From Atherinomorus stipes (taxonomy: Eukaryota; Chordata; Actinopteri; Atheriniformes; Atherinidae), in assembly GCA_023101725.1 (NCBI GenBank), contig JALJCO010003968.1, forward strand, positions 434,001 to 498,000: a stretch of DNA of 64,000 nucleotides, written 5' to 3'. The notes under the pieces were generated by a model that saw only the letters and a program-made list of their open reading frames with translations, made no database searches and had not been told where the DNA came from. The position numbers and the translations under genes were made by a program. Shown one piece after another: positions 24,419 to 39,458 of the stretch (positions within the stretch are counted from its first letter, which is position 1; each line of letters begins with the position of its first letter).

Positions 24419-27400
24419 CTGCAACAAGCACAGAAAAGCAACAGGCCATTAGCGTAATGCCATTAAAATTCCACGTTTATTTTCCAGGCTGATAACCCAT
24501 GTGTGCAAGTCCATCATCTACATTCAGCACGTGGAGCAAACAAGGTTTGAGTGAAGAAATGGAGTGGATGATACGTGTTTGAGGCTTTTTTCCTCATTTC
24601 TGAGGGCTCCCAGCCTGAGTGATCTCGAGTCACTGGGCTAGAAAAAATATACGATTACTTTGCAGTGTGGAGTCTCCTTGGACTGCAGCCTCATACCATG
24701 ACCAGTATGACGAGCTCACTGGCACAATATGTTGCATTTTTAGGTAAAAAAAAAAAGTGAAAATGTGGACACCATTATTGTAAAATCATTTGTTTATTAC
24801 CAGATCTGAGGCATTCTCCAAGAATATTTATTGGTTCAGGATCTATGGATTCACACACTCTTTCTAGTTTGCCTCCAAAGTCAACATAATTCATTCTTGT
24901 TCTGTCAACAATCTGTGGAATTTCAACACCATTTAATCAAAATTTAATCTTATTTAGTCCATTTCAAATAGGATTAGACATGAAAGCAAACCACAAAAAA
25001 CTGGAACTGTGCCAATGTAAAGATGCAAGAATTTTTTTCAATACTACATACAGTAAATGATGGTGTTAGAAATGGGTTTCTAATGAGTATTCAAATAAGA
25101 AGTATTTGAATAATAAGAATGTTTAGTAATATCACAGTTTTTAGCCTTTCACCCTCCCCAAAGATGTGCACATGTGCCATATGTGCTTAAAAGACAGACC
25201 TCTTGTCAGGTCCAGCAATATGTCAATTCAATAATATAACAATTACAAAGAAAAAATAAACAGGTAAATAGATAAAGCATAATATTTGTACATCAAGAGG
25301 AGCCTTATACCCATAAAGCTCCTCTTGGCAAAACAAATCTGCCTGGCACAACTCAGCAGTTAGATCCCCGTTCTGCTGCTACGATGCTGGACAGGACATG
25401 TTGAAAAAGAAAAAAAAAAAGACAGATATGAACTTCAATTGCTTCAAACAGAAAAAAGGTTTAATGTCAAGTGTGTTTGCAAACACAAGGAATTATTCTT
25501 TAAACATTAAATATATGGTAACTACATACAGCAACAGGAGTTGGTTGAATAAAAAAAACAGATGAATACATGAGTAAAATACAAATATGAAGAGTTTTTA
25601 TAAAGAACAAAAATACTATAACCAAAGTCCCATGCAGAGACATACATTGTCAGAGAGCACATACTAATGAATGTATTCTGGACAGATATGCACAAGTACT
25701 ACAGCTTTGTACTATGGAGAATACAGAACTTTAATAAGACCATCATATCAATGGTTGATTGGATGGATAAATAAATAAACTGTGTATTTACAAAGTTAAT
25801 TAGAATGAGATGCACTGTAATGCGGTTTATACAAAATAATGTTACTCAAATAATCTGCTACTTTTTAAGGTTGTCAGGGCAACTGCATCTGAATTGTAAA
25901 AAAGGAGTTAATGAAAGAGATGGCCACGTTAAAATATTCATTTTAGCCTTGACCATGATCATTTTCTTACCCTTTTTTCCTAATCTAGTGCTATCACTTC
26001 CTCAAACAAACCCGTTCAAATTAAGCTTGTTTACATGACCATCAACATTCATTAGCTGGGAGTAATTATATAACTGTAATAAACTGATCTGATGTGTTTA
26101 CTTCTGATATTCAATATTTGTAAAGTCCTTGCCTACATGTCCCAGTCCATTATCAGATTTCTTTTAGGATACGTACATAGTGGCATAACATCCAATTATG
26201 TTTACAACAGCCAGTCTTTCTTGAACATGGCGGCGCCCATTGTGTTAGTATTAGTGATTAATGTAGGAGCTAATAAGCTGCAAAACAGACTGCATGTCAG
26301 TGTTTTACTTCATTTGTTCGGTGACTTTCTAGTGCTGCACGCAATCATACAGTATTTTTCCTTTGTCTTTCTCTCAGGGTCTACTTAGACGAAAACATCA
26401 CAATATTGGGGAAAAATCTAAGTGTGTTAGTCTGATTTCTCATAATAACATAGTTGCTATTATCTGATAAAGGATTTCAGAGTAAGCTGTCTGCATGACC
26501 ACTTGAATCACTCTAGAAATCTGATTTTTGGTGTGCATACCACAGCAACAATGAAGGTGACAGTAGAGTGATCTCAGTTGATAAATTTTAATTACTGAAA
26601 TTTTTGTCTAAATCCAAACAATAAATATGAAAAGCATTTAGGGCAAAATGTTGTTGTTATGGTGATGTAATGTTAATTTGATCTCAATTACATGAGAGAG
26701 ACTGACAATTCAAAGTGCAGTAATCAGGTGTTTCATCCAGATATGACGACTTGTCGCTTGTTAAAACTTGGCATCATCAGCTTCAATGCGGAAACTCTTT
26801 CATGAAGCATGTTTCCCTTATGCTACTTGCAGAAGCGACACTTTATATGATAGAATCCAAGTTGAATTGGAAGGTGCGAAAAGCAAAAGATATGACGGTT
26901 TCAGCTGGAGGGCACGTTGCATAATTGCATATGCAGTCATGTAATCATTCAATCATTTGTTAGAATTATAAATGCTGTATTAAAGTCTGTAATGACATAC
27001 ATAGCAATACTCCCACATTACACAGAAAGATCAAAACTGAAAATTAGAGTTTTAGAAAAGAGTTCTTTATAAATGAAACTAACAAAAACCGAAGGCAAAG
27101 TGAGGGCTAGTCTGCTGAATTTGAAGGATTTAACAGTTGACTTCACGGAGCAGAAAATCACCTATGATGTAACTTGAACCTGTTTTTTGGTTACATAGCT
27201 ACACTGACTCTGACTCATGTGTGTCCAGCACAGCAAGTAAGTATGTTTTCAGCTATTATGATGCTTCGATACCAGATTTAGCCGTTCACATCAACATGTT
27301 GGTTTATTTTCTTTGTAATATTTTCATTTCGGTGGCTGATATGCACATTTCACTTCTAATAGTTGATTTACAATTTTTTTATCATTTCATCTGCTGATGT

Positions 27401-30400
27401 CACCTTATGCTAGTTTGGTTTTGTGAGACTGTGCTAGATGATGCTGGGCCCCTGCTGGTTAATATGCTTAACTAAAGCATGTGCACCACACCTGAATATA
27501 TCTCCACCAAACACATCTGTTCATTTATCCTTGTGCCGCACACAGAGTAATACCACAAGCTTAAAGCAAATGAACCCATATTTTTCTCTGACACTGTACG
27601 AGTCTCATTGCCCCTGTGACTCAGCTGGTGGTTCTTGTCACTGTGTTTAGACAAGCCTCAACGATGTATGCTTTCTGGAAGCTCAGTATTCCAGCAGGAC
27701 CATTACTTTGAACCCAAAGAAAACAGTAAAAGTCTGCTCGAGGCAATTGATGAAATACAGCAAGATGATGAGGGTGGGCAGATAATCTACAAAGAAAACA
27801 GTTTGACATCTTATCTTGTTAGAGGGCCATGACCCCCTTTGGCAGAACTCTTCCAAAAAAATTGCACCTTATTCCAGGACTCGTTCTTCTCTCCACTTTG
27901 TGGTTATTTTTGTCGTGTTGGAACTGTGGCGCCCTTTTTTCCGCCTCAGTCGACAACATATTATCCATCACCACCCAGCATGAAACTGTACACAGAGAGA
28001 AAATCTTCGCTCTTTAAGTGTGTCACCATCTCCTTGTGTGCACTCCTGCAGTTCTCCGTGTCCCTGTTTAACAGCCTTTTCAACCAGAGAATTCCTGTAA
28101 CAGACAACTGGAGATTCCCATAAAAAGCCTGTGTACATCTCCAACAATGAAGCGCTTGTTTATCTGTTATTATTATCAGCTTAAGTAATGAAATAGGTCT
28201 CTCATACAGAAAAGGAGCAAGTGTATCAATCCAATGACTAAACAACCTAATAGCTGTACAGTTCACTTTCTGAAACCTGACTAGATTTTATCAGATTCAG
28301 ACTGATAACATCTGAATGTGAGTCACTGATAAAGATTGACTATGATGAAAAAAAAAAAAACAGAGCAATGAACTAGTTTTCTTCACATTTCTTTGAAAAC
28401 ATATAAAGAAGTTCTAATACAGTGAGAATGGCCAAGGTTTTCTTACAGCAGGGAAGAAAACCTTCAGTCCTTTTAACTTTGATTCACATCACATGCAGGA
28501 AGAAAAATGAAAACCCTATTGTAAACTGCCTCTTTTATTTTCTGCTCCTTATGAACGAGCTGATATTTATCACTGTCGTGTGTGATACATCTCTTCCTGT
28601 GCACCTCTACATTTCTCAGAGGAAAAAGGAAACAGCTTATGCTTGTTTACAAGAGCTGTACAGATTTTAGCTCTTATAGTGCTATCAGTCTAGCCATTCA
28701 GAGTCTACAAAGGTTATGATTACTGAACTTCATTGACTATTAGATCTGTGTCTAAGAAAAGCCATCGAAATCAATTGAGAAAAAAACGAAATTATTAAAA
28801 TGGGACCCCACATCTCTGAACTACTAAACAAAACTAAAATAGAAAAAAGACGGGCACATGTTACGCTGCAAAAACTTTGTCTGACTATATGCAAAATGAA
28901 TCATTTCCTGTGTAGACTGAGAGGCATTAAATAAATTCCTGGGAGCGGTGAGTAGTGATGCATGGTGCTTGTTTTGGAGAGCCTGCAGACTGCAAACAGT
29001 GAGAAATTTGCCAAGGAAAAAAAAAATCAATTACTCATTTATTGGAATTCCACAAGTGATCTGTTTTTAGAAACTGTCGTTCAGAAGTTCACACGCATCC
29101 CTCCAGACATGCACACACATAAAAACACACTGTGCAGCTCATTTCCTGTTTTGTGTCTAAAAAAGACCTGCTTTATTATACTGCTCTGTTAGTCTAGATG
29201 GCTCCAAATTCACTTGATATTCACCTCTCATATCTACCCAGAGCTATTGAAATCTTATTCAAATAACAGCAGCACATGCAAATACACACACCCCCATTTA
29301 GTAGACAACCTGATATGAAAGTACGAAACATTTACATGCAGTAAGCCTTACTTACAACATGCGCTGTCTCAAAACAAATGAAGTGTGATAAGAAAATATG
29401 TAACATGTGTACCGTGTTTACTGCTATTAGGGTTTTCGCTGTCAATATACAACAGCATGTCTCCATCGCCTGAGGCCGTGTAGCTGCGTTAATGGCTGAT
29501 CATTTAAATGCAGTAGCGGCGAGTCTCACATAGCAAGCCATCAGGACAGACCTCGCAGCAGACTTTGGCTCCGGATCAGATGAGTCTGGCTGCATTTCAT
29601 ATTAAAAGGCTTCCAGTCTAACTCATCTCACGCTGGTGCTAAAGACTTCACCGATAAGAAGAAACATTAATGTGCTGCTGCTTATCTATCAGGTGTAATA
29701 TAAATTTTCCTCTGTGAACTTCAAGGGTATCATAACTCATTTTAAACCATTTACATTAGAATATAAAACAAATGAGTTATAATGATAAATTGATTAATCT
29801 ACTACTACCAATGACAAATATAATAATGTATAATATAATTATATCATAAATAAAATAACAAACTTGGGAAACTAGTAAGATAGGTGTCAAATAAATAAAC
29901 AGCGCTGAACAAACTGAATACAGCAAGTGCTGAAGGGCTTTCGTGCCCAGTTTTAGTCAAAAATGGAAAAAGCAAAAAGCTGTTTTGAATCACTTTGTGT
30001 ATGATTACACCCAGGGAAAAGCTATACTGAAAAGCCTTTATTCAAACAATGGTACAAAATAATGGAGACACACTTGATCGGTAAAACAAACTTGGCAAAG
30101 CATCTTGGAGAAAAGTGCTGTTTCCTGTTTCCTAAACAGTTATCATAAGCAATAGCCTGATTGGTGGCACACATAAATTAAACCAGCAAATAGCCAAAAT
30201 TACTATCAGCCAAATATCAAGTTATCATTAAACCAGAAGCTGACAGCTATGACTCGTACTAAACTAACATAATTCAATAGGAAAATACAACGATTAGTGT
30301 CTGAAATCTGTCAAGTTTCTGTTAAAGTAGACCGAAGCAGATAATAACCACATTTCAATGCATGCCAAGTAGCTCAGCTGGGCCATTTATACAAACTCCT

Positions 30401-33400
30401 GATATTATCCCAGTATGCAAGCAGAAGGGGATAATTATTTATTGATCAAAGTACTGTATGTTCACTGCCTGGCTTCAAATATGGGCAAATTCACATTGTT
30501 TGTATTGGACTTTTTCTGACACCAACTCACAGTCCAAAACAAGGACTCCTGCATTGTTTTCTTGTTTTTTTCTGGTGCATCTGCTTCTCATCTAAAACAC
30601 TCTGAGCTCCGCTGAATGTATACATGCAGGAGTTGTTTGATTACCAACCTTAACTGGGAGTGCAACTTAGAAAACTGAGTATGGATTCAAACAGACAAAC
30701 ATCTTTAGATGCATTTTAGAAGTTAGGTTTTAGTCAGAATAACCCAATAATTCAATTTTTTTCCAACATCATGTAAACATATTGACTGTCAGCCTCCTTT
30801 ACCAACTCTATTTCTTCACCGTTACAGTAAAAATCTACTGGCAAGTCATAAAAAGCTCAGTTAATAAACAGCTGCAGCTTATAATTTGCATGGACCAGCT
30901 TCCTGAATGCACTGCAAGGTCAAACATCTTATTTGGCAGACATCAAACATGACTTTCACTCCCACCATATACAGTAAACTCTACTGTATGCTATTCAACA
31001 CAATAAAACAACCAATCTTGGAGCACTTCAGGGGGTAATACCTTCACTCTTGTGTATCCCTGACCTTTGGACCAGCAGAGCTACCACCTCATTCGTGGCA
31101 GCAACACTGCAAGTTATAACCGTGGACCAGCAGAGCTGATGTTTGAGCTGTGTTAGGCTCCTTTTAGAGCATAGCGAACAGCTTGAGGCTTTGAAGGAGA
31201 TTTAATGGGAAACATGGGGCTGTTATTGTTCAAATTGTTCTTTAAAAAAAAATTTCCTCTGTGGTGTCAAAAATTTCTTAAGTATTACTTTTTTTTTCCA
31301 ATATGAAAGTAATTACTTCTATTCCAATACAATGGCAATCCTAGCACTGACAAATGCCTTTTAAAAATAAATCAACTTGTTTTTACATCTGGGGGAAACA
31401 TGAGGCACAAGGTTGCAATTAAGCCTAAATCAAATCAGCAGAAAAGTAGGGCATCAGTATATTTCACATCAGAACTTAAAGACTGACTATAAATAAAGTT
31501 GAATTTTAGATGTCAGGCAAAGGACACATCTGATTCTTTGCCCTCCCTCCATTCACAAAGTTTATTATCTTTTTTCAAGCAACATAAAGTGGACACCAAG
31601 AACAGGACGTAAGGGAGTTCAAGTCCCGTAGGATAGAATACAACTGACATCCCATCCATGATGGACCATATTCTTCCGGCACAGCTTGGGGCTCAAATTA
31701 CCCAATCCTGTCACTCTTTATTTGAGCAGTGGGAGAGCAGTGATTCAAGCAGGGGATTGTTTTATCCCGCTCCATCTGACATAAAAAAAAAAGGGTCATT
31801 AGCCTCAAAGATTAGGTGGTACAGCACCCAAGTTGACACTTTTGACTTTAGGAAAGCACTAAAACAACATAAGCTGCACTGTCTGTGCAGTCTGAATGGC
31901 TAAGTGAAGTTACAGCCATGGGAGAAAGTAGTCTAAAGCTAAAAGTTCTAGTGTGAGCGTGGGATTTATTCTACAGAGACCAACATGGGATCAGAAAATT
32001 TCAGGGTTTGAACATTCACAATCTGCTTTTTATTTCAGGGAGACAAAATGTGGTTTCTAGAGAAAATCATTTTTATTGAAAAGGCTTGAAATATTACCCT
32101 TTAGTTTATTAGCTTTGAGCAGTTTTCTGTGTTGTTCCATTTTTTTTTTTTTGTTCAAAGAACACAATGTGATCTCTCTCTCTCTTTCTCTGTCAATAAA
32201 AAAGAAATATTGTCAGCAGAAGAAAATTTGGCTGCCCAGTTATTAGAAATGAGAAACAGAGCTGAGCCCAATGAGGGAAAAATTCAAAGTCAAAATTTGC
32301 ATGTGGATTTGAGGCTAATTAAGAGGGAAGCTTTCATTTAACCAAAATTCAAAAGAACAACTAAATCTTCATGATCACAGACCTGCTACAGAAATGAGGA
32401 TGAGATGATTTCAGGTGTTTTCATATTTTTCTTTCAGTTAGAAAAACAAAATAAACTCTTGAGCTTAATAAAACATCAATGTATGCTGAAACCAACAGCT
32501 AGAAAAAACTGAGAAGAGGTGGTGAGAAAGGGAATCTAAGCACTATGAGGTTATTAATCAGGGAGGATGGCTCAAAATGGGAACAACTTGTTTTTAACTT
32601 TCTCAGCTTCCAGGCATTGGAAAAAACAAACTCAAGTGTTGTTTTAGCCAATTTCTGTTTGTGTAACCGAGTGTTCACACAATGATAAAGCAGCAGGGGT
32701 GAAAAAGCAGGACTGATTCATGGAGTTCGAAACAAGATGAATTCTTTAAACTTTAGAAGACAAATGTTAAAATATTCTCTGAAAGTGAGCAGTTAACTCT
32801 GCCCCGCCACCTGGTGATGTTGAGGCGCTACGTGTTTTCAATGTGTATCAGCAGGGTGCAACTCTCCTCCTGAGCCTGCTTACAATTCCTCTGCACAGCA
32901 TGCCACAGCCTTCTGCTGCACACTTACTCCAATCACATTATCATGCAACAAGATACAGCAGATTGCAACGAGAAATGTAGTGGTGTAGTAAGAATTATAG
33001 TGCAAATATGCATTTTAGCTAATATTGTATCTTAGCAATGACACTATTGACTGATAATATTTTATTAACTGTGTATTAACTGTGCACTTCAAAGTTCTTG
33101 GGGATTTATTTTACATTTCTATAAAATCTGATTTAAATAACATGTTTACAGACATTTGATGTGGTTAAAATAAATCCAACTGTACCCAGCTGTGTTTGTA
33201 TTGATTTTTCTATCTAAAAAAATATCCCTTATTTTGTGACAAACTACATAAAACCATCAAAAAGATAATTGATAAGCAGTCCATGTGACAATCAGGAGTT
33301 ACTCTTCAATGTAACGTTTTTTGTGAAAGTGTAAAGAGGAAATTCAATCCCATTGTCAAGAGTGATCAACTACAAAGCTCCCTCCTCTTCTTAGAGTGAT

Positions 33401-35340
33401 CTTTGTAATCTGATTTGGCCAAAAAGAAAAGTCCAGGATACTTCAGGCTGACTCCCCCACATCAGCTCTTAAGTCCCCCATCAGGAAGACTTTGAACAGC
33501 AGTGGCATGCCTGGAAGTGCTGCACAAAGAAATCCCTTCTCTCCAAAATTAATTCATTTTAATTCAGTCTCCAGTTCACTGGAGATAAAATGGACAAGCC
33601 AGTGGGGTGTTGGAGAATGATACTGTGGCCACATGAAACTAAAATGGAAATCTTTAGTTTTAATGGGATGCATCAGGGTGTAGGTGAAGTCAAACAGTCC
33701 TCTTAAACACATGCCAAAAGAAGAACAAAGAAAGCAGAGGACAAGGCACGGCAAGATGAGCGGGGTGAGAGATGTAGGAAGGCAGACGTGAAGAGACGGT
33801 TTTAAAAACACAAGCATAGCAGGAGAACAATTTGCAGGAAGACAAGGGGGGACACCTGGAGCTATTGGTAAGCACATTGGAACATAGAATCATGCAAAAT
33901 GAGAGCACTTCGCGTCTTTTTGAGTTCAATGGAAGTGCCTTCATGCAAGGATGCATGCCGTCGGCATAGTGGAAAATAACACTACAGCTCTGTACACGAG
34001 GTTTGAGAAGCCAACAGACAATAACCAGAGTGTTGCCAACATGATACACAGAGCAGCGGGTTTCAACCTTTTTACATCATTTTATCTCAGACGCAGGGAT
34101 TCGCCATGAGCACACTGTAGTGCCACAGAGCCCCTTAGTTTCACACAGAGTTACTTCCATTTAGAGGAAGTGATGGGACATGTGGTTAAAGATGACAGTC
34201 AACCCCTCTTCCCTCTCTGTTTTTATTAAAACATTATAATAAGCTTGGCTCCATTGCTGATGCTCTACTTCTCATCAGCCTCTGATTATAGCTGCCGTGT
34301 TGACAAGCTGATTGGTTGCCTGAGCAGGGGGCAGTGAAAATGATCATTTTGTATTCACACTCTAAATCGCAGCTCCGTAATTAGCAGTAAGCGTTCTCGC
34401 CATGTGCGCATACAGTAGCATTTCTTTTATGCAGTTCAGATTTAATTAGACAACTACAACATCAGTATACAGATCAAAATGGCCTGCAAAGCATTACGGT
34501 GATGAGCCGCTCTCATTTCTGCAGCATATTCTCATCTGTGTTCTGTGCTACATCAACACAGACAGAAGAGAGCATTTGCAGGAATAGGACTCAGGGCCTC
34601 GCCTGTAATTATGTTTGATACTATCACATATTTATCAAGATCACAACTTGGTTGTTTTGATATCCTAAGATAAAAAAGGAGGTTATGTCATAACAGGTTC
34701 ATTTATCTTCTTATGCTGGAAAATCTGTTCTTTCATAATTATTCAATGATCACTGGGAAAACAAACTCAAAAAGGAGCATCTGCCTCTCATGATGATGCT
34801 TGATTTCCACTTTCAGGACTATTGCCATATCTGCTGGGGATGATCCATAACTGAACAGAAAGATGAGGCAAATATATCCAGTTTTGTTTGCAGCAATTAT
34901 TGCATTAAAGTGGACAATTTTGTCTCCTGATAAGCAAACAGATGCCGAGTAATTCCCATTTTATGAATTCAGCCAGCAGCTGCTAGAATAAATGGAGAGA
35001 TGACAACAGAAATTAACCTGTTGTCACAACAAAACAGGCTTTGTTATCTCAAGATAAGAATAATTACCTCATGATCTTGAGATGACTGCATTAAGGAATA
35101 ATTTCATGGACTGCTGTTGCCAGGCTGTAATGAAAATATACACATTTTACATGACAGTACTCTAAGAACTCAGGCAGTTCTGAGCTTTAAGCTAAATGAT
35201 AATATTCTAACATGTAGAGGGCATAATTTCTAATACATTGAGTATTGTAGTTTAGTGTTTACAGGGTTGTTCTTATGATCACTTTTTTGGTACCTTAATT
35301 GATATTCAGCTGTAATTCACAATCAATAGTGCAAGCTTAA

Positions 35341-35985
35341 AGGGGAAGTTTGTTTTTTTCAATCTGAACCTATTTTCTAGCCTGAAATATTCTCATTTAC
35401 TCACCCAGACAGTTTTGGTGCAACTTGAATTCCTTCAGGAGATATTTAGATCCACTCCAGATCAGCGTATGTCCAATATAATGGAAGTGATGGGGCAACC
35501 GCGTCCAGCCTCTAAATAAGGCATTATCTGCCACAAACTGCTTCATTTCACCAGTATGTTCTTATGAAACATTAGTTGGACCCCCTCTGTGAGCTTGAGC
35601 CGGCTTTTGTCTGGTGTTTCGTCCTTATTTACAGACATTTACTTGTGTCGCATAATTGTGATGTCATCAAAGCTGCCGCAGTAAAAATGTCTATAAATAA
35701 GGACGAATCACCACAAAAAGCCGCTTCGAGCTCAAAGGGGGGGTCCGACTAATGTTTCACAACAAAACATTGGTGAAATGAAGGAGTTTGTGGCAGATAA
35801 TGCCTTATTTAGAGGCTGGACGCAGTTGCCCCATCACTTCCATTATACTGGGCATACGCTGATCTGGAGTGGATTTAAATATCTCCTGAAGGAATTCAAG
35901 TTGCACCAAAACTGTCTGGGTGAGTAAATGAGAATATTTCAGGCTAGAAAATAGGTCCAGATTGAAAAAAAAACAAACTTCCCCT
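35341..35985. mobile_element. 645-bp foldback element flanked by TTAA (piggyBac-like)
   Basis: The left arm (35341-35640) and right arm (35685-35985) are near-perfect reverse complements separated by a 44-nt centre. The ends read AGGGGAAGTTTG and CAAACTTCCCCT. TTAA stands on both sides (35337-35340 and 35986-35989), the target duplication of piggyBac-type elements. There is no transposase. It lies in prkg1 intron 2, so the pre-mRNA should form a hairpin with a stem of about 300 bp. Confidence 0.8.
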
Positions 35986-38900
35986 TTAATCTTGTAGTGT
36001 TCTGACTAAAGGTTGATATTCACATCAATAGTGACATATTTAGATGTTTTTTTCATGTTTTTTTTTTTTAAACAAAAGTACACTTAAACCATCCTTTCCT
36101 GTTTCCAGTAGTTGTGTTTACCCTGAGTGCACGCTGAGCTACAGTTTATTCAGCCAGAATTATGTCCAGTAACTACCACTACCTTCCAGGGGACAAACCT
36201 GTAACTATGGCAACAATGTGCTGGACCACCGTTTCTGAGAATCATAAATCTGTAAAATAATTAGACTAGTTCATTATTTTTACGGGACTGCTGACCGGCT
36301 GTGTTGCAGATTGTACAAGTGATTATCTTTTCTCTTTTGTCTGTGAGTTGCTGCTGACAGTTTCGTTATAGTTGGCAACTGTGAATAAAAACTGAGACAT
36401 GTTCATTCTTCCAGCCCTGATGGCTGCATCCTCAGTGAAATACACCTGAGTGTTGTGCTCCAATTTGTGGGGGAATCCAGGCAGAGCCATAAATAATCCC
36501 ATCTGCTCCGACTAAATGTCAATTAAAAACTTTCAAATTGCACACAGAAGCCAGTTGTTTGATGCTCACTGCACAGTGTAAAGGTAAAGAAATGTTTGCC
36601 AAGATAAAACCCCAAAGGAATTTCTGAACTTACAAAGTTAGTAGCTGTTGAGGAAAAAAAACAAAAACAAAGCATCCACTGCTGAGTGACAGGGATGTCA
36701 CGGGCACTCGCTAAGACAGCACATATTAAAGAAATCATCTCAACTTGTTTATTAATGAAAATTTTCTAAATCAGAGGATGACAGCAAAGGTAATCACAGC
36801 AAAAGCCAACGTTTTTCACAAAATTAGATTTCAACCTCAGATTGACACAAATATAACTGGAGGAATATGACTATTTGGACTAAATTTGTTGGTAAAACAA
36901 GTTGTTGGTAAAGACTACAGGAAAAGTGAAACGATTTGTGTAGCTAAAGCTAACTTTTTAAAAAAAAAAAAAAATTTGGTCATAAAAATTATTTCTATAC
37001 GTAATGCCTCAAAAGTTTATCATCAAGTGTTTTAGATCTTCTACTTTTGGAAACTCTACTAGAATAAGTACAGTAAGCAGATAATTCCGGTTTATAACAA
37101 GGTGGATAAATCTTGAGAAAATTCCCATTGTGAGAATGGATTTTGATTGCTTCGGTGGAAGCAATCAAAACAAACAAAACAAAAAAAAAAAAACATCACA
37201 GAGTTTTAACCCAGATAGACCAGAGAAGATAGACTTAGAATAAATCCTTATTCCAAAGTCCTGTAAAAACTTCACTCCAGTGACATATGTTGATAAAAGC
37301 AGCCTTCCAAACTTTTTTTCATGCTGAAGAGATAAAATCCCCCTCCCAGAAAAATCTAGTATTTACCCTTGCTATCACGTCCATCATTTCTTCTTTCTGC
37401 TGGAATTCTGTACCTACGAGGAAGGAAGTTGAGAACAGATTCATGTCTTCTTTGAACACATAAACAAACTGATAAAATGAGAAGCTCAGAGAGGAAGCAA
37501 GGCTGAGCTCTGTAAGCCAGGAGCTGGCAAACCAGTGAACACCACCGTGTAGCCCTAGTTTACAGGAAATGGTGGCAAACCAGCAAAAACATGGTGGCAG
37601 AACTGGATTTGTCACTGTCTGTGGGATTTTCTTGTGAATTGATGAAGCTCATCTTGGGTTTTCTGTTTTGTTTGTTGAAATCTCAGTCTAGCTCTAGTCT
37701 AGTCTTGATCTCTGCTCTCCCTCTATACAGACAAGGATTCCCCTTAGCTCCCTCTGCAGAAATATCCCCTTGTTTCCTTTGTTCAGAGCCAGATCTTTGT
37801 CTTTGTTGTTATGCTGTATGTCACACCTTGATACACATTTTGATCATGTCAAATTTATTATGTTATTTAATTTTTTTTTTTAATTTGTGTCTTTTTTTTT
37901 GCAGCACTTTTGTTTTGAAATTAAATTTTATCATTTTTCCTGATCTCCCTGCCTCCTGCTAATAAGCCTGCATTTGGGTCCCTCTTACACATGCCTGACA
38001 AGGAAGAATGAATTAAAAGAATGAAAAGAAAACATAAAAAAGGTCAAATACAGATTACTGTTGTAATTCACTGAATCCCATTCAAAAATGTCCTACCCAG
38101 GTCATTTTGAGGTCATGAGAACAATTTCTAGAAGTACAGGTGAGTTTTTAAGACGACAAAGAACTACTGAAGTGGGACACAAAGGTGCTACATGTAAAGA
38201 AAAAGAAAAAGTTTTATGATATTAAAAATCTTATTACAGGTATTATTGGGAAAAGTCTTAAAACACCTTAGTGTTACGCAGCTGAGACACTTTACAGGGG
38301 CTGCTTCCTGTGTACTGGGACACCACAGTGTCTATAATCGTTAATTACAACAATGGTGGATGCTCTTGGCGAGTGAATATCTTTTTTCACCCACCATTTC
38401 CAACAAAAAATTGCATTCATTCAGCATCAACCATAAAAAGTAACCAAAAAAAAGCCTAATATGGAGCAAGTGTAATCATAAAGACAGATAAGTTTAGTTT
38501 TGAACTGATCCTGTCTTCTACCACTTTTTTTTTCATTTAAATAAACTTTATTGAGTAACAGTGCAGTACAAACCGTATGACGTAGCAGGCATGCACAGCA
38601 GGGATAATTTGAAACATGTGTTTTTTATGCACACTGATCAGAACAACCGGCATTACCCACCCCTCTCTTAGAGAATGAATTTGTGATCCGAATGAGCGTG
38701 ATCAGATCAAAATCCTCTGATTGGTATGTTTACAAGAAGCATTTCATTCCAATTTTTGGCTTTTAATACAAACACTCGTGGCTAGTGTTACTCAGAGGCG
38801 CCATGCACAACATTTGCTTTTTGTTCTGTTTCTTTTCCAGCAATTCCAGAAGTCTATATCCTTGTAAACACTATGAGTTTGCTGTCCTTGTCTTGCAGTC

Positions 38901-39380
38901 TGGGAAGGATTTGTCTGCTGCAGTAGCAGAGCAGATTACTTCTGCCCTGTCTCGTATCCTCAGTCTGAGCCTAAGCAAACAGCTTATCCAGTCACAGCAG
39001 ACCCTCAATATTACTGCTAGTCTGCAACCACCACCTCGCCGTACTGTCCACTCGCTCACCATCACACTGACAGCAGCAGGTTTACAATACAGGACCTGGT
39101 TCAGTCAAAGCAAAGAAAAGACTTTGAAACATTTGCATATTGAACTCATATAATGCTTCTAAGCTCTTTTTCTGTCATTGTCTGTCTTTCCTCTCTCTTC
39201 CTCTGTTGTCACACACACAATGCTTTCTTCGTCTTTCCAGATGAGGAACCTGGAAAAGTGGTGTTAGCCTCAGAGGGGATGAAAGCTCAAGGATCATTCA
39301 CAAATTACTTTATAATTGCATCTCTGAGGGGTATTCATCAGCATCTTTGGAAGGACAATGAAGATCAATTTTTATTATTA

Positions 39381-39458
39381 AAAAAAAAAAAAAAAAGCCC
39401 CCACCAGGGATAGGGAAGGGGGAGAAAAGGAGGGGGGGGGGGGGGGGGGGGGGGGGGG
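39381..39458. repeat. A run and 27-base G run
   Basis: An A run near 39380-39396 is followed by purine-rich DNA and an uninterrupted G tract at 39432-39458. On the transcribed strand this is a C run; on the plus strand it could form a G-quadruplex. The length is likely to be unreliable in any assembly. Confidence 0.9.

Noticed and set aside
26034..26560. GTTTACATGACC and TGCATGACCACTTG words at either side, suggestive of element ends
   Set aside because: They are in the same orientation rather than inverted, and too short to define a repeat.
33554..34049. Overlapping open frames of 107 and 119 codons on the minus strand
   Set aside because: Cys/Leu/Pro-rich without motif; two overlapping frames of similar length argue for chance.
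38785..39153. 122-codon open frame on the plus strand, SGKDLSAAVAEQITSALSRI region
   Set aside because: No similarity to a known family, no splice or promoter context, and within an intron of a gene on the other strand. Likely chance.
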